The notes beneath the pieces were generated by a model. The model was not told the DNA's origin, searched no databases, and saw nothing but the letters and a program-made list of their open reading frames with translations. A DNA stretch of 64,000 nt, from the NCBI RefSeq assembly GCF_039969785.1, contig NZ_JBDVNC010000016.1:186001-250000 (forward strand), read 5' to 3'. Position 1 is the stretch's first letter, and each line of letters opens with the position of its first letter. The position numbers and the translations under genes were made by a program. This stretch comes from Shimia sp039969785. Its GTDB lineage: Bacteria > Pseudomonadota > Alphaproteobacteria > Rhodobacterales > Rhodobacteraceae. Of the stretch, positions 24,374 to 33,400 are shown piece by piece.

Positions 24374-25405
24374 ATGGGTCACTCGAAGATTCGAAATATG
24401 GAAGAATTTGCTGCAATAAGCGGAATTTCCCGTCCGACAGTGTCCAAGTACTTCAACGACCCGGAGAGCGTTCGCAGTTCGACGCGGGCGAAAATCGAAG
24501 CCGCGCTTAAAAAACATGACTACCAGCCCAACGTGTTCGCAATGAACCAGAATAGACGCACGACAAAGAACATAGGTGTCGTGGTCCCAAATCTCGCCGA
24601 CCCGTTTTTTACAGAAATTGCAAGGCGTATTGAGCTGGCTTGCATAGATGCGGGGTATAGCCCCATTGTGCTCAGTTCGCACGGCAGTGCGGCAATGGAA
24701 CGGGACAACTTGCATTCTCTGAGAGCCCTCAAACCAGCGGGCGTCCTGCTCGCGCCGTTCGGACGGATGTCAGACAAAGAGGCGGTTCAGGCGTTCGACC
24801 AAGATTTTCCTCTCGTTCTGTTTGACGCCAACATGAGTGATATCGGTCAGGCTTTTTTTGGAACAAACAATTTCCAGAGCATCGATCTCATGGTGGAGTA
24901 CTTGTGCCGCAGTGGCGACGCGCCCTGCTTCTTCGAGATGAAGTCCCCGTCAAACCCGAATGCCCACAAGCGCCACCAAGCCTATATTGAAAGCATGGAA
25001 CGTCGAGGACTTGGGCCACGCGTTTTTCAGGCTGACGGCGAAGGCTGGAGTATAGAAGAAATTGGCAGCATCGAAGGCGGGCGACTGCTATCTTCCAATG
25101 CTTTTACAACCAACACAATTCTGTGCAGTAATGATCGCCTTGCAATTGGATTGCTATCGGCAGCCTATAGTCTTGGCCTGCGCGTTGGGCGTGGCAAAAA
25201 CTGCGACCTTCGGATTGCAGGCCATGACGATCACCCGTTTTCCAGATTTACCTGCCCATCGCTGACGACAATTGCGCAAGACTACGAGTCGATCGCGAAT
25301 CGTGCCGTTAGCGAACTTTTTGAATTGTTAGAGCATCAAGAACGCCTCTCTGAACGCACAGAGACTACATTTGAAGGGCGTCTAATTATGAGAAATTCAG
25401 CCTAA
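24374..25405 (+). CDS. LacI-family regulator of the polyol operon
   Basis: A 343-residue repressor with an N-terminal helix-turn-helix (MEEFAAISGISRPTVSKYFN) and a periplasmic-binding-protein-like sensor domain (NIGVVVPNLADPFFTEIARR, ILCSNDRLAIGLLSAAY, AGHDDHPFSRF). ACAGGAG precedes the ATG. It lies directly upstream of smoE, co-oriented. A second, clearly paralogous LacI protein is encoded at 35691-36722, with matching segments along the whole length. It probably responds to sorbitol or mannitol. Confidence 0.88.
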   Translation: MGHSKIRNMEEFAAISGISRPTVSKYFNDPESVRSSTRAKIEAALKKHDYQPNVFAMNQNRRTTKNIGVVVPNLADPFFTEIARRIELACIDAGYSPIVLSSHGSAAMERDNLHSLRALKPAGVLLAPFGRMSDKEAVQAFDQDFPLVLFDANMSDIGQAFFGTNNFQSIDLMVEYLCRSGDAPCFFEMKSPSNPNAHKRHQAYIESMERRGLGPRVFQADGEGWSIEEIGSIEGGRLLSSNAFTTNTILCSNDRLAIGLLSAAYSLGLRVGRGKNCDLRIAGHDDHPFSRFTCPSLTTIAQDYESIANRAVSELFELLEHQERLSERTETTFEGRLIMRNSA

Positions 25406-25437
25406 CATATTGTATTTAAATGAATTATAGATTTTTC

Positions 25438-25451
25438 TTTACGCGAGACAA
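25438..25451. promoter_or_regulatory. Candidate LacI operator upstream of smoE
   Basis: TTTACGCGAGACAA resembles one side of the palindrome GTTTACGCGCGCAAAC found before the paralogous lacI gene (36781-36796) and shares CGCGAGAC with the lacI promoter at 24343-24350. It lies 70 bp upstream of smoE in AT-rich sequence. Confidence 0.4.
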
Positions 25452-25520
25452 TTTTTAATTGACTACGCGTCATCATTTTGAGTAACCTACCAACATCACC
25501 CAACTAGGAGGAGATTTGGG

Positions 25521-26813
25521 ATGTCTATCAAGAAAGCACTTTATGCTGCCACGGCAGTTTCGCTTTTCATGGCGGGCGGCGCAGTCGCTGACGGCCATAC
25601 GAAAGAGCTGACAATCGCGATCGTGAACAACGGTCACATGATTAACATGCAGAAAGTTGCAGAAGCGTATACCGAGGAAACCGGTGTTGCTTTGAAATGG
25701 GTTTCGCTGGAAGAAGGCGTTCTGCGCGAGCAAGTACAGTCCGACACAGCAACCGGTGGTGGCCAGTACGACGTCATCAACATCGGTATGCAGGAAGCAC
25801 CTATCTGGGGCGCTGCTGGCTGGATCGAGCCGCTGAACTTCGGCGCTGATTATGACGCCGACGACATTTTGCCTGCAATCCGTGCTGGTCTGTCCCACGA
25901 AGGCACCATGTATGCGGCACCTTTCTATGGCGAAAGCTCGATGGTTATGTACCGCAAGGACTTGACCGACGCAGCTGGCGTATCCATTGCTGACAACGAC
26001 AGCTGGGACAACGTGAAAGCAGCCGCGGCTGCGATGCACGACCCTGACAACGGTGTTTACGGTGCATGCTTGCGCGGTAAGCCAGGTTGGGGTGACAACA
26101 TGGCGTTCGTCACAACGATGGTTAACTCCTTCGGTGGTGCTTGGTTCGACAAAGACTACAAACCAACCATCAACTCTGACGAGTGGAAAGCAGCTATCAA
26201 CTTCTACGTTGATCTGCTGGGCAACTACGGCCCTCCCGGCTCCGAAGGTAACTCCTTCAACGAAATCCTTGCTCTCTACAACGAAGGCAAGTGCGGCATG
26301 TGGATTGACGCCACAATCGCGGCATCATTCCTGACAGTTGACGGCGTAGCATACGCTCAGTCGCCAAACGCCGGTAACCCAGTTGGTGCAAACTGGCTGT
26401 GGGCATGGGCAATGGCCGTACCTGCGGGCACCGAAAACGCTGACGAAGCAAAAGCGTTCATCGAGTGGGCAACTTCGAAAGAGTACGTCCAAGCCGTTGG
26501 TAACCACCCTGATTTCGGCTGGGCAAAAGTCCCAACTGGTCAGCGTGCCTCCACATACGCTCTGCCTGAGTTCCAGGCTGTAGCTGGCTTTGCCGCCGCC
26601 GAGATGGCAGCGATCGACTCTGCCGCGCCTCAAGCGACAGACCTGAAGCCATACGTTGGTGTTCAGTTCGCAGCGATCCCGGAATTCCCAGAAGTGGGTT
26701 CTGCCGTCGCACAAGAAATCGCTGCGGCTCTGTCCGGTGCCAAATCGGTTGACGACGCTCTGGCGGCTTCGCAAGCAGCAGCTGAAGCAATCATGACCGA
26801 AGCAGGTTACTAA
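25521..26813 (+). CDS. smoE: Polyol ABC transporter substrate-binding protein
   Basis: A 430-residue periplasmic binding protein of the sorbitol/mannitol type. Signal peptide ends at GGAVADG; the core has NNGHMINMQKVAEAYTEETG, YDVINIGMQEAPIW and GKCGMWIDATIAASF. TAGGAGGAG sits before the ATG. It starts the smoEFGKS-mtlK operon. A truncated paralogue of its first ~90 residues is at 35295-35572, next to the other LacI gene. Confidence 0.88.
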   Translation: MSIKKALYAATAVSLFMAGGAVADGHTKELTIAIVNNGHMINMQKVAEAYTEETGVALKWVSLEEGVLREQVQSDTATGGGQYDVINIGMQEAPIWGAAGWIEPLNFGADYDADDILPAIRAGLSHEGTMYAAPFYGESSMVMYRKDLTDAAGVSIADNDSWDNVKAAAAAMHDPDNGVYGACLRGKPGWGDNMAFVTTMVNSFGGAWFDKDYKPTINSDEWKAAINFYVDLLGNYGPPGSEGNSFNEILALYNEGKCGMWIDATIAASFLTVDGVAYAQSPNAGNPVGANWLWAWAMAVPAGTENADEAKAFIEWATSKEYVQAVGNHPDFGWAKVPTGQRASTYALPEFQAVAGFAAAEMAAIDSAAPQATDLKPYVGVQFAAIPEFPEVGSAVAQEIAAALSGAKSVDDALAASQAAAEAIMTEAGY

Positions 26814-26820
26814 AACATTC

Positions 26821-26847
26821 GGAAGGCCCGGCCGGTCTGGGCCTTCC
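26821..26847 (+). terminator. Hairpin between smoE and smoF
   Basis: A 9-bp GC stem (GGAAGGCCC / GGGCCTTCC) with a 9-base loop lies 8 bp after the smoE stop, and 126 bp then separate it from smoF. In ABC operons such structures commonly reduce read-through and protect the binding-protein mRNA, so that much more receptor than permease is made. No T tract, so termination is likely partial. Confidence 0.6.
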
Positions 26848-26973
26848 ACCCCACTAACCTTGCTGACATCGCGGCTGTTGTTAATAGCCAGCCTGCCAGC
26901 ACCGCAAAACCCGAACATTCCTAGAAGATTAAAAACATTGCAAGCATTTTGCTTTGCAAGGGGGCTATAAGTC

Positions 26974-27912
26974 ATGTCTAACAGAACGCTTCCACGCCTG
27001 CTTCAATCACCAGCAGTTATACTGCTACTGATCTGGATGCTGGTCCCGTTGTCGATGACTCTCTACTTTTCGTTTATTCGATACGTGCTGAACAGCCTGC
27101 GCCGTCCCGAATGGACATCACCGGCGCTAAGCAACTGGCGCGGTTTTGGTAACTATGAGTTTGTTCTAAAGTCCAAAGATTTCCTTTTCGCAATTCAGAA
27201 CAGCCTGCTCATTGTTTGCAGCATTCTATTCCTGACAGTGATCCTAGGCGTCTTGATCGCCGTGCTGATTAACAAGTCCTTCCCGGGACAAGGGATAGTC
27301 CGGGTTCTTCTGATTTCCCCGTTCTTTGTGATGCCTGCGGTGAACGCGGTATTGTGGATCAACATGATCCTTGACCCGGTTCTGGGACTGCAAGGTATCG
27401 CGGTGGCCGGACTCAACGAAATGATCGACGGGCTTCGGACCGCACCCCTTATCGGAGGATTCTTCAACTTATGGCCTGAAATCAATCCGATTTCGTTCCG
27501 TGCCACGCAGACATCCGCCTATGCCGTGATCATGATGGTAACCTGGCAATGGACACCCTTCGCGGTTCTGATCTTGATGACGTCTCTGCAGTCAGAGGAT
27601 CAGCAGCAGAAAGAAGCCGCAATTTTGGATGGGGCTAGCACATGGTCGCAGTTCCGCTTCCTGACACTGCCGCATCTGGGACGGCCCATCGCGATTGTGG
27701 TGATGATCCAGGCGATCTTCCACCTGTCGCTATACGCCGAAATCGAAATTGTAAGCCGGGGCAACGGTAACAAGAACTTGCCCTATTTGATCGGTGAATT
27801 TGCCAATAACAACATTGGTGCAGCCAGCGCCACCGGCATCTTCGCAGTAATCCTAGCCAACATTGTAGCGATCTTCTTGCTGCGCGCGGTTGGCAAGACA
27901 TTGATGGAATAG
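26974..27912 (+). CDS. smoF: Polyol ABC transporter permease
   Basis: A 312-residue inner-membrane permease with six predicted spans and the ATPase-contact loop EAAILDGASTWSQFRFLTLP. It pairs with SmoG to form the channel for sorbitol/mannitol import. AAGGGGG lies about 12 bases before the ATG; smoG follows after 11 bp. Confidence 0.88.
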   Translation: MSNRTLPRLLQSPAVILLLIWMLVPLSMTLYFSFIRYVLNSLRRPEWTSPALSNWRGFGNYEFVLKSKDFLFAIQNSLLIVCSILFLTVILGVLIAVLINKSFPGQGIVRVLLISPFFVMPAVNAVLWINMILDPVLGLQGIAVAGLNEMIDGLRTAPLIGGFFNLWPEINPISFRATQTSAYAVIMMVTWQWTPFAVLILMTSLQSEDQQQKEAAILDGASTWSQFRFLTLPHLGRPIAIVVMIQAIFHLSLYAEIEIVSRGNGNKNLPYLIGEFANNNIGAASATGIFAVILANIVAIFLLRAVGKTLME

Positions 27913-27923
27913 GAGGAAATCAC

Positions 27924-28757
27924 ATGGCTATCGTTGCACAATCCTCGAAATACGGAAAAACCGGTCGGACCATTCTGGCCTGGGCTGTCGGGCTCATATT
28001 CTTCTTCCCCATTTTCTGGCTGGTCCTGACCAGCTTCAAGACGGACGCAGATGCCGTGAAACCTGAATACCTGATCTGGTTCACTCCGACGCTCGAAAAC
28101 TACACGAACATGACGGAGAACTATGACTACTGGCGCTTTGCGGCCAACTCGGTCATCACTTCCGTGTTCGCAACCGTATTTGCGCTCGCTGTGGGCATTC
28201 CGAGTGCCTATGCCATGGCATTCAATCCAACGCGAGCGACCAAAGACGTGCTGATGTGGATGCTTTCGACCAAGATGTTGCCTGCCGCTGCAGTACTGTA
28301 TCCGATGACCTTCCTCACCAAAAGCCTCGGTTTGTTTGATACGCATTTTATGGTTATTTTGGTCCTGTGCCTAATCAACCTACCAATCGTGATCTGGATG
28401 CTTTTCACCTACTTTAAGGAAATTCCGAAAGACATCATCGAAGCAGGTCAAATGGACGGTGTGAATACATGGGGTGAGATTCGCGAAATCCTGATCCCAC
28501 TGGCATGGGGGGGTATCGTCTCAACCGCGCTGCTGTGTTTCATCTTTTGCTGGAACGAGGCCTATTGGACCGTTCGGTTGACCACTACAGAAGCGGCAAC
28601 GCTCTCTAAACTCATCGAAGGCAACCGCGCACCGGAAGGCTTGTTCTTTGGACGCCTCTCCGCTGTCTCCGCAGCTGCCGTAGGTCCGATCATCGTATTG
28701 GGCTGGTTCTGTCAAAAACAACTGGTCCAAGGTCTCACCTTTGGCGCGGTCAAATAA
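27924..28757 (+). CDS. smoG: Polyol ABC transporter permease
   Basis: A 277-residue inner-membrane permease. The cytoplasmic EAA loop reads IIEAGQMDGVNTWGEIREIL, and the N-terminal span is followed by LTSFKTDADAV as in MalG-type permeases. AGGAGG precedes the start. It forms the heterodimeric channel with SmoF. Confidence 0.88.
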   Translation: MAIVAQSSKYGKTGRTILAWAVGLIFFFPIFWLVLTSFKTDADAVKPEYLIWFTPTLENYTNMTENYDYWRFAANSVITSVFATVFALAVGIPSAYAMAFNPTRATKDVLMWMLSTKMLPAAAVLYPMTFLTKSLGLFDTHFMVILVLCLINLPIVIWMLFTYFKEIPKDIIEAGQMDGVNTWGEIREILIPLAWGGIVSTALLCFIFCWNEAYWTVRLTTTEAATLSKLIEGNRAPEGLFFGRLSAVSAAAVGPIIVLGWFCQKQLVQGLTFGAVK

Positions 28758-28778
28758 CTCGGGAAATAGGAAAAGATC

Positions 28779-29783
28779 ATGGGACGTATTGTACTTGAAA
28801 AAGTAACCAAGAGCTTTGGAGACACACAGGTGATCCCGCCCTTGGACCTGACTATCGAAGACGGTGAGTTTGCCGTTTTTGTTGGCCCCTCTGGGTGTGG
28901 TAAATCCACGTTGTTGCGTGTCATTGCAGGGTTGGAAGACGCCACCTCGGGCAAAGTCCTCATCGACAATGAAGATGTCACTGAGGTCTCCCCTTCAAAA
29001 CGCGGGCTGGCTATGGTGTTTCAATCCTATGCGCTTTACCCGCATATGACCGTGCGAAAGAACATTGCCTTCCCAATGCGGATGGCGGGTATGAGCGAAG
29101 AAGAGCAGAACAAGCGCATTGAAGCCGCAGCTGAATCGCTGAACTTGACCGATTATTTGGACCGCAAACCGGGCCAACTATCCGGTGGCCAGCGCCAACG
29201 TGTCGCCATTGGGCGTGCCATTGTGCGCGATCCATCAGCCTTTTTGTTTGACGAACCATTGTCGAACCTTGATGCCGCCCTTCGGGTTGGCATGCGTCTT
29301 GAGATCACCGAGATGCACGAGCGCATGAAGACCACGATGATCTACGTGACACACGATCAGGTGGAAGCGATGACTATGGCCAACAAGATCGTTGTGTTGC
29401 GAGCTGGTGTGATCGAGCAGGTTGGCAGTCCGCTGGAGCTTTATCACCGCCCCTGCAACAAATTTGTGGCTGGCTTTATCGGCAGCCCGAAGATGAACCT
29501 GATTGAAGGGACTGAGGCCAAAAAGCACGACGCAGAAACCATTGGCATCCGCCCCGAGCATGTCGAAGTTTCGAAAACCGACGGCTTGTGGAAGGGCACC
29601 GTTGGTGTGGCGGAACATCTAGGTTCAGACACTTTCATCCACATTCATGGGATTGAAGGCTGTGACCCGATGACAGTGCGCGCGGCAGGCGATATCGACG
29701 TCAAGCACGGCGACATCGTTTATCTGACACCCGATGCCACGCAGATTCACAAATTCGATGACAAAGGTCTGAGGATCGACTGA
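28779..29783 (+). CDS. smoK: Polyol ABC transporter ATPase
   Basis: A 334-residue MalK/UgpC-type ATPase. Walker A is GPSGCGKST at 36-44, the signature is LSGGQRQR, Walker B ends LFDEPLSNLD and the switch His is in YVTHDQVEAMT. The C-terminal part is a regulatory OB-like domain, shorter than in MalK (334 versus ~370). Its TGA overlaps the smoS ATG by one base. Confidence 0.9.
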   Translation: MGRIVLEKVTKSFGDTQVIPPLDLTIEDGEFAVFVGPSGCGKSTLLRVIAGLEDATSGKVLIDNEDVTEVSPSKRGLAMVFQSYALYPHMTVRKNIAFPMRMAGMSEEEQNKRIEAAAESLNLTDYLDRKPGQLSGGQRQRVAIGRAIVRDPSAFLFDEPLSNLDAALRVGMRLEITEMHERMKTTMIYVTHDQVEAMTMANKIVVLRAGVIEQVGSPLELYHRPCNKFVAGFIGSPKMNLIEGTEAKKHDAETIGIRPEHVEVSKTDGLWKGTVGVAEHLGSDTFIHIHGIEGCDPMTVRAAGDIDVKHGDIVYLTPDATQIHKFDDKGLRID

Positions 29784-30553
29784 TGCAGCTGGCTGGCAAA
29801 ACAGCCCTAATCACAGGGGCCGCCCGAGGAATCGGGCGGGCCTTTGCGGAAGCTTATATCCGTGAAGGCGCCCGTGTCGTCATCGCGGATATCGACGCGG
29901 CGCGCGCTCTTGAGACCGCGGGCGAGCTTAGTGACATGGCGCTGGGCGTGATGATGGATGTTACCGATCAGGCCAGCATCGACGCTGCCATCAACGCAGC
30001 AATTGGCGCCCTTGGTGGCATCGACATTCTGATCAACAATGCAGCCCTCTTTACCGCCGCACCTGTTGTTGAGATCGAGCGCGCAGATTTTGACCGCGTT
30101 TTTGACATCAACGTCTCAGGCACCCTCTTTACCATGCAGGCCGTCGCTCGTCACATGATAGAACGCGGTCAGGGTGGCAAAATCATCAATATGGCCTCTC
30201 AGGCTGGACGGCGCGGCGAACCACTGGTGGCGGTTTACTGTGCGACCAAGGCCGCGGTGATCAGCCTCACGCAATCTGCGGGGTTGGACCTGATCAAACA
30301 CGGCATCAACGTCAATGCGATCTCACCAGGTGTGGTGGACGGAGAACATTGGGACGGCGTCGATGCGTTCTTTGCCAAATATGAAGACAAGGCGCCAGGC
30401 CAAAAGAAACAAGAAGTTGGTGCCGCCGTGCCCTTTGGGCGCATGGGCACACCGGATGACCTGACGGGCATGGCCGTCTTTCTTGCAAGCGACGCGGCGA
30501 ACTACATCGTTGCGCAAACCTACAATGTGGATGGTGGACAATGGATGAGCTGA
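29783..30553 (+). CDS. smoS: Sorbitol (polyol) dehydrogenase, SDR family
   Basis: A 256-residue short-chain dehydrogenase with the NAD motif TGAARGIG, NNAALF, and the catalytic Tyr-x3-Lys in AVYCATKAAV. It matches the sorbitol/galactitol dehydrogenases that follow smoK in Rhodobacter-type operons and would oxidise sorbitol to fructose. It overlaps the mtlK start by 13 bp. Confidence 0.85.
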   Translation: MQLAGKTALITGAARGIGRAFAEAYIREGARVVIADIDAARALETAGELSDMALGVMMDVTDQASIDAAINAAIGALGGIDILINNAALFTAAPVVEIERADFDRVFDINVSGTLFTMQAVARHMIERGQGGKIINMASQAGRRGEPLVAVYCATKAAVISLTQSAGLDLIKHGINVNAISPGVVDGEHWDGVDAFFAKYEDKAPGQKKQEVGAAVPFGRMGTPDDLTGMAVFLASDAANYIVAQTYNVDGGQWMS

Positions 30554-32022
30554 TCTCTCTATCGAACTCGACACTTGAGCAATTGACCGTCGAGCGTCCC
30601 CGCTACGACCGTGCTTTGCTCACCCCCGGTATCGTGCATATCGGAGTTGGAAATTTCCACCGCGCCCATCAAGCATGGTACCTGCATCGCCTGATGCAGG
30701 CAGGCCAAGCACAGGATTGGGCGATTATCGGCGCAGGCGTGCGCCCCTACGACGCCGCGATGCGGGAAAAACTGCTGGTGCAAGACTGCCTGACCACGCT
30801 GATCGAACTTGATCCGAAGAACGTGTCAGCCGAAGTGGTAGGGTCGATGATCAACTACCTGCCCATTGAGGAAGGCAACGCTCCACTAATCCGCCAGATG
30901 ACAGACCCGGCCATACGCATAGTCGCCATGACCGTTACCGAAAGCGGTTATTACGTTGACCCCGTCAAGAAAAGCTTTGACGTTGCTCATCCTGATCTGG
31001 TCTTTGACGCAGCCCACCCGGATACGCCCCGTACCGCTTTCGGTGCGATCGTTGCAGCCATGCGCCTGCGCCGCGACGCTGGTTATTTGCCGTTTACCGG
31101 CCTCAGTTGTGACAACCTGCAGGGCAACGGTGATATCATGCGTCAGACCGTCGTGTCTCTTGCACGGATGTCTGATCCCGAACTTGCTGAATGGATCGAC
31201 ACCAATGCAACCTTCCCAAACTCAATGGTCGATTGCATCGCCCCAGCGACTGGCCCAAACGAACTAGACTTGGCTGCGAATTTCGGGATCAAAGACGCCG
31301 CAGTGGTAACCCACGAAGCCTACCGCCAATGGGTCATCGAAGACAAATTCTGTAGCGGACGCCCAGAATGGGATCGGGTGGGCGCAACCTTCTCGAACGA
31401 TGTCCATGCTTACGAGACCATGAAGATCCGAATCCTCAATGCTGGTCACCAGATTATAGCCAATGTAGGCGAGATCCTCGGTATCGAAACCATTGCCGAA
31501 TGCATGGAAAACCCCGGCATTTTGGCTTTCTTCGGCAAAGTTCAAAGAACCGAAATCGCACCAACGGTCTCCTCAGTCCCCGGCAAGACATCAGTAGACT
31601 ATGTGAACCTTATCGAAGAACGGTTCTCGAACCCACGGATTGTCGATACGACAAAGCGGGTAGCATTCGACGGTTCCGCGCGTCACACGGGCTTTGTCCT
31701 ACCTATTGTGCGCGATCGGCTTTCAGCCGGGCGCTCCGTGGAGGGTCTTGCTCTTGTGGAAGCACTATGGGCACGCATGTGTGCTGGCAACCGAGAAAAT
31801 GGCAGCGTGATTGAAGCGAACGATCCAATCTGGGAGGATTTGACTAGAATTGCGCAAGATGCGAAGGCCCGACCGGCTGCGTGGCTGGAGCAGAGCAAGA
31901 TCTATGGCGATCTGTGCGATTCTCAATCTTTCTCAGACGCATTTTGCAAATGGCTTCCGTTAATCTGGAGTCAAGGTTGCGAAGCTTGTTTGTCTGAGTA
32001 CATCGTGTCTTCGCGAGTATAA
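30541..32022 (+). CDS. mtlK: Mannitol 2-dehydrogenase
   Basis: A 493-residue long-chain polyol dehydrogenase. The N-terminal nucleotide region has GVGNFHRAHQAWYLHRL; the catalytic Lys, Asn and His are spaced as in characterised mannitol 2-dehydrogenase within MKIRILNAGHQ. It oxidises D-mannitol (also D-arabinitol or sorbitol) to the ketose with NAD+. It is the last gene of the polyol operon; the product fructose would be phosphorylated by frk at 20751-21677. Confidence 0.9.
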   Translation: MDELISLSNSTLEQLTVERPRYDRALLTPGIVHIGVGNFHRAHQAWYLHRLMQAGQAQDWAIIGAGVRPYDAAMREKLLVQDCLTTLIELDPKNVSAEVVGSMINYLPIEEGNAPLIRQMTDPAIRIVAMTVTESGYYVDPVKKSFDVAHPDLVFDAAHPDTPRTAFGAIVAAMRLRRDAGYLPFTGLSCDNLQGNGDIMRQTVVSLARMSDPELAEWIDTNATFPNSMVDCIAPATGPNELDLAANFGIKDAAVVTHEAYRQWVIEDKFCSGRPEWDRVGATFSNDVHAYETMKIRILNAGHQIIANVGEILGIETIAECMENPGILAFFGKVQRTEIAPTVSSVPGKTSVDYVNLIEERFSNPRIVDTTKRVAFDGSARHTGFVLPIVRDRLSAGRSVEGLALVEALWARMCAGNRENGSVIEANDPIWEDLTRIAQDAKARPAAWLEQSKIYGDLCDSQSFSDAFCKWLPLIWSQGCEACLSEYIVSSRV

Positions 32023-32200
32023 GCGTCCTTCTGAATTACTTTTAGCTGAATACTATCGACGGCTGTGTCGCAAAATTTCCGATTTGATAGGCAATAGAGG
32101 TGAGCCTCCCGCTTTTGAAGTGGTAATAGGTGGTCCAACATTTTCGACCAGTTTGCAGCTTTGTTAAGATGGATCAGGATTTCACACCAGGCTGCTAATC

Positions 32201-32472
32201 TCATTGGTTCTTTTTGCTCGCATATGCTTCGTCAGGGGTCAAGATTCCTTGGGTCGAGTGCGAACGTTCGGCGTCGTAATAAGTCAGCCATATTCCGATG
32301 CCCACTTTCTCTTCTGAGCCCTTTTAAAGGCATGCAGATAGACGCATTCATACTTCAGAGACCGCCAGAGCCGCTCTATTATGCGGTTGTCACGCCACGC
32401 GCCTTTCCCATCCATGGTGATCTTGATATTTGCGTCGGTCAGCACGTCGATTCAGCCCCAGATGGTGAACTG
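32201..32472 (-). pseudogene. IS3-family OrfB C-terminal remnant
   Basis: The minus strand encodes the end of an integrase-type transposase: ITMDGKGAWRDNRIIERLWR, LKYECVYLHAF, then after a frame change LTYYDAERSHSTQGILTPDE, ending at a stop at 32201-32203. The catalytic Asp/Asp part is missing because a second IS3 element begins at 32473. It differs from that element, so it is an older, separate insertion. Confidence 0.75.
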
Positions 32473-33400
32473 TGGATCTGACACGGCTTCGCGCCGGCCC
32501 AAGCGCTCGTTTAAGCCACCTTCCTTTCGAAGGCGACAGGGTTTTTCCAGCTCAGTGCTGAGTGGCGGCGTCGCGGATTGTAGAACCCATTGATGTACTC
32601 AAAGATCGCCATCTCAGCTTGCCTGCGGGTTTCCCAAGTTTCGCGCCAGATCAGTTCAGCCTTGATCGTCTTGAAGAACGTTTCGACAGCGGCGTTGTCA
32701 TAACAATTACCCTTCCCAGACCTCGATATGTTGAATCGGGCTGGCGTAAGATTTTCTGATAGTCGTGCGAACAATATTGTGACCCACGTTCCGTGTGATG
32801 AATGCAGCCTTTGGGCGGTTGCCGGAAAGCGATAGCCATCTTCAACGCCCGGATCGCGAGGTCGCGCTTCATGCGGTTGCTGACGGCCCAACCGATCACG
32901 CGCCGAGAATGCAGGTCGAGAATGTCGGCAAGATATAGCCAGCCTCCACGCGTCCAGATGTAGGTAATGTCACCAGCCCACTTCTGATTTGGCTGATCCG
33001 CTGTGAAGTTCCGATCCAAAAGGTTTAGCGCGATGTTAAACTTGTGGCCGCTATCCGTCGTAGCCTTATGTTTGCGCGTTCTGACGACCGATATGCCGTT
33101 CTGGCGCATCAAACGCCCCAAACGGCGGTGACCAACGTTCAGGCCGATCTCCTTCAACTCTTCTGTCATCCGAGGCAGACCATAACTGCCCAGGCTGAGA
33201 CGCTACTGTTCTTTGATATGCGCTAATGTGACCAAATCAGATCGTTGTCGGCGACTGGCAGGACGGCTGCGGAATGCTCGCAAGCTACGAGAACTGACGT
33301 TCATGACACGACACATCCGGCCAATGGAAAACGTAGATTGGTGCTCCTCGATGAACTTAAACCTCACGGCTTTTGGCTCGCGAAGAACACCGTGGCCTTC

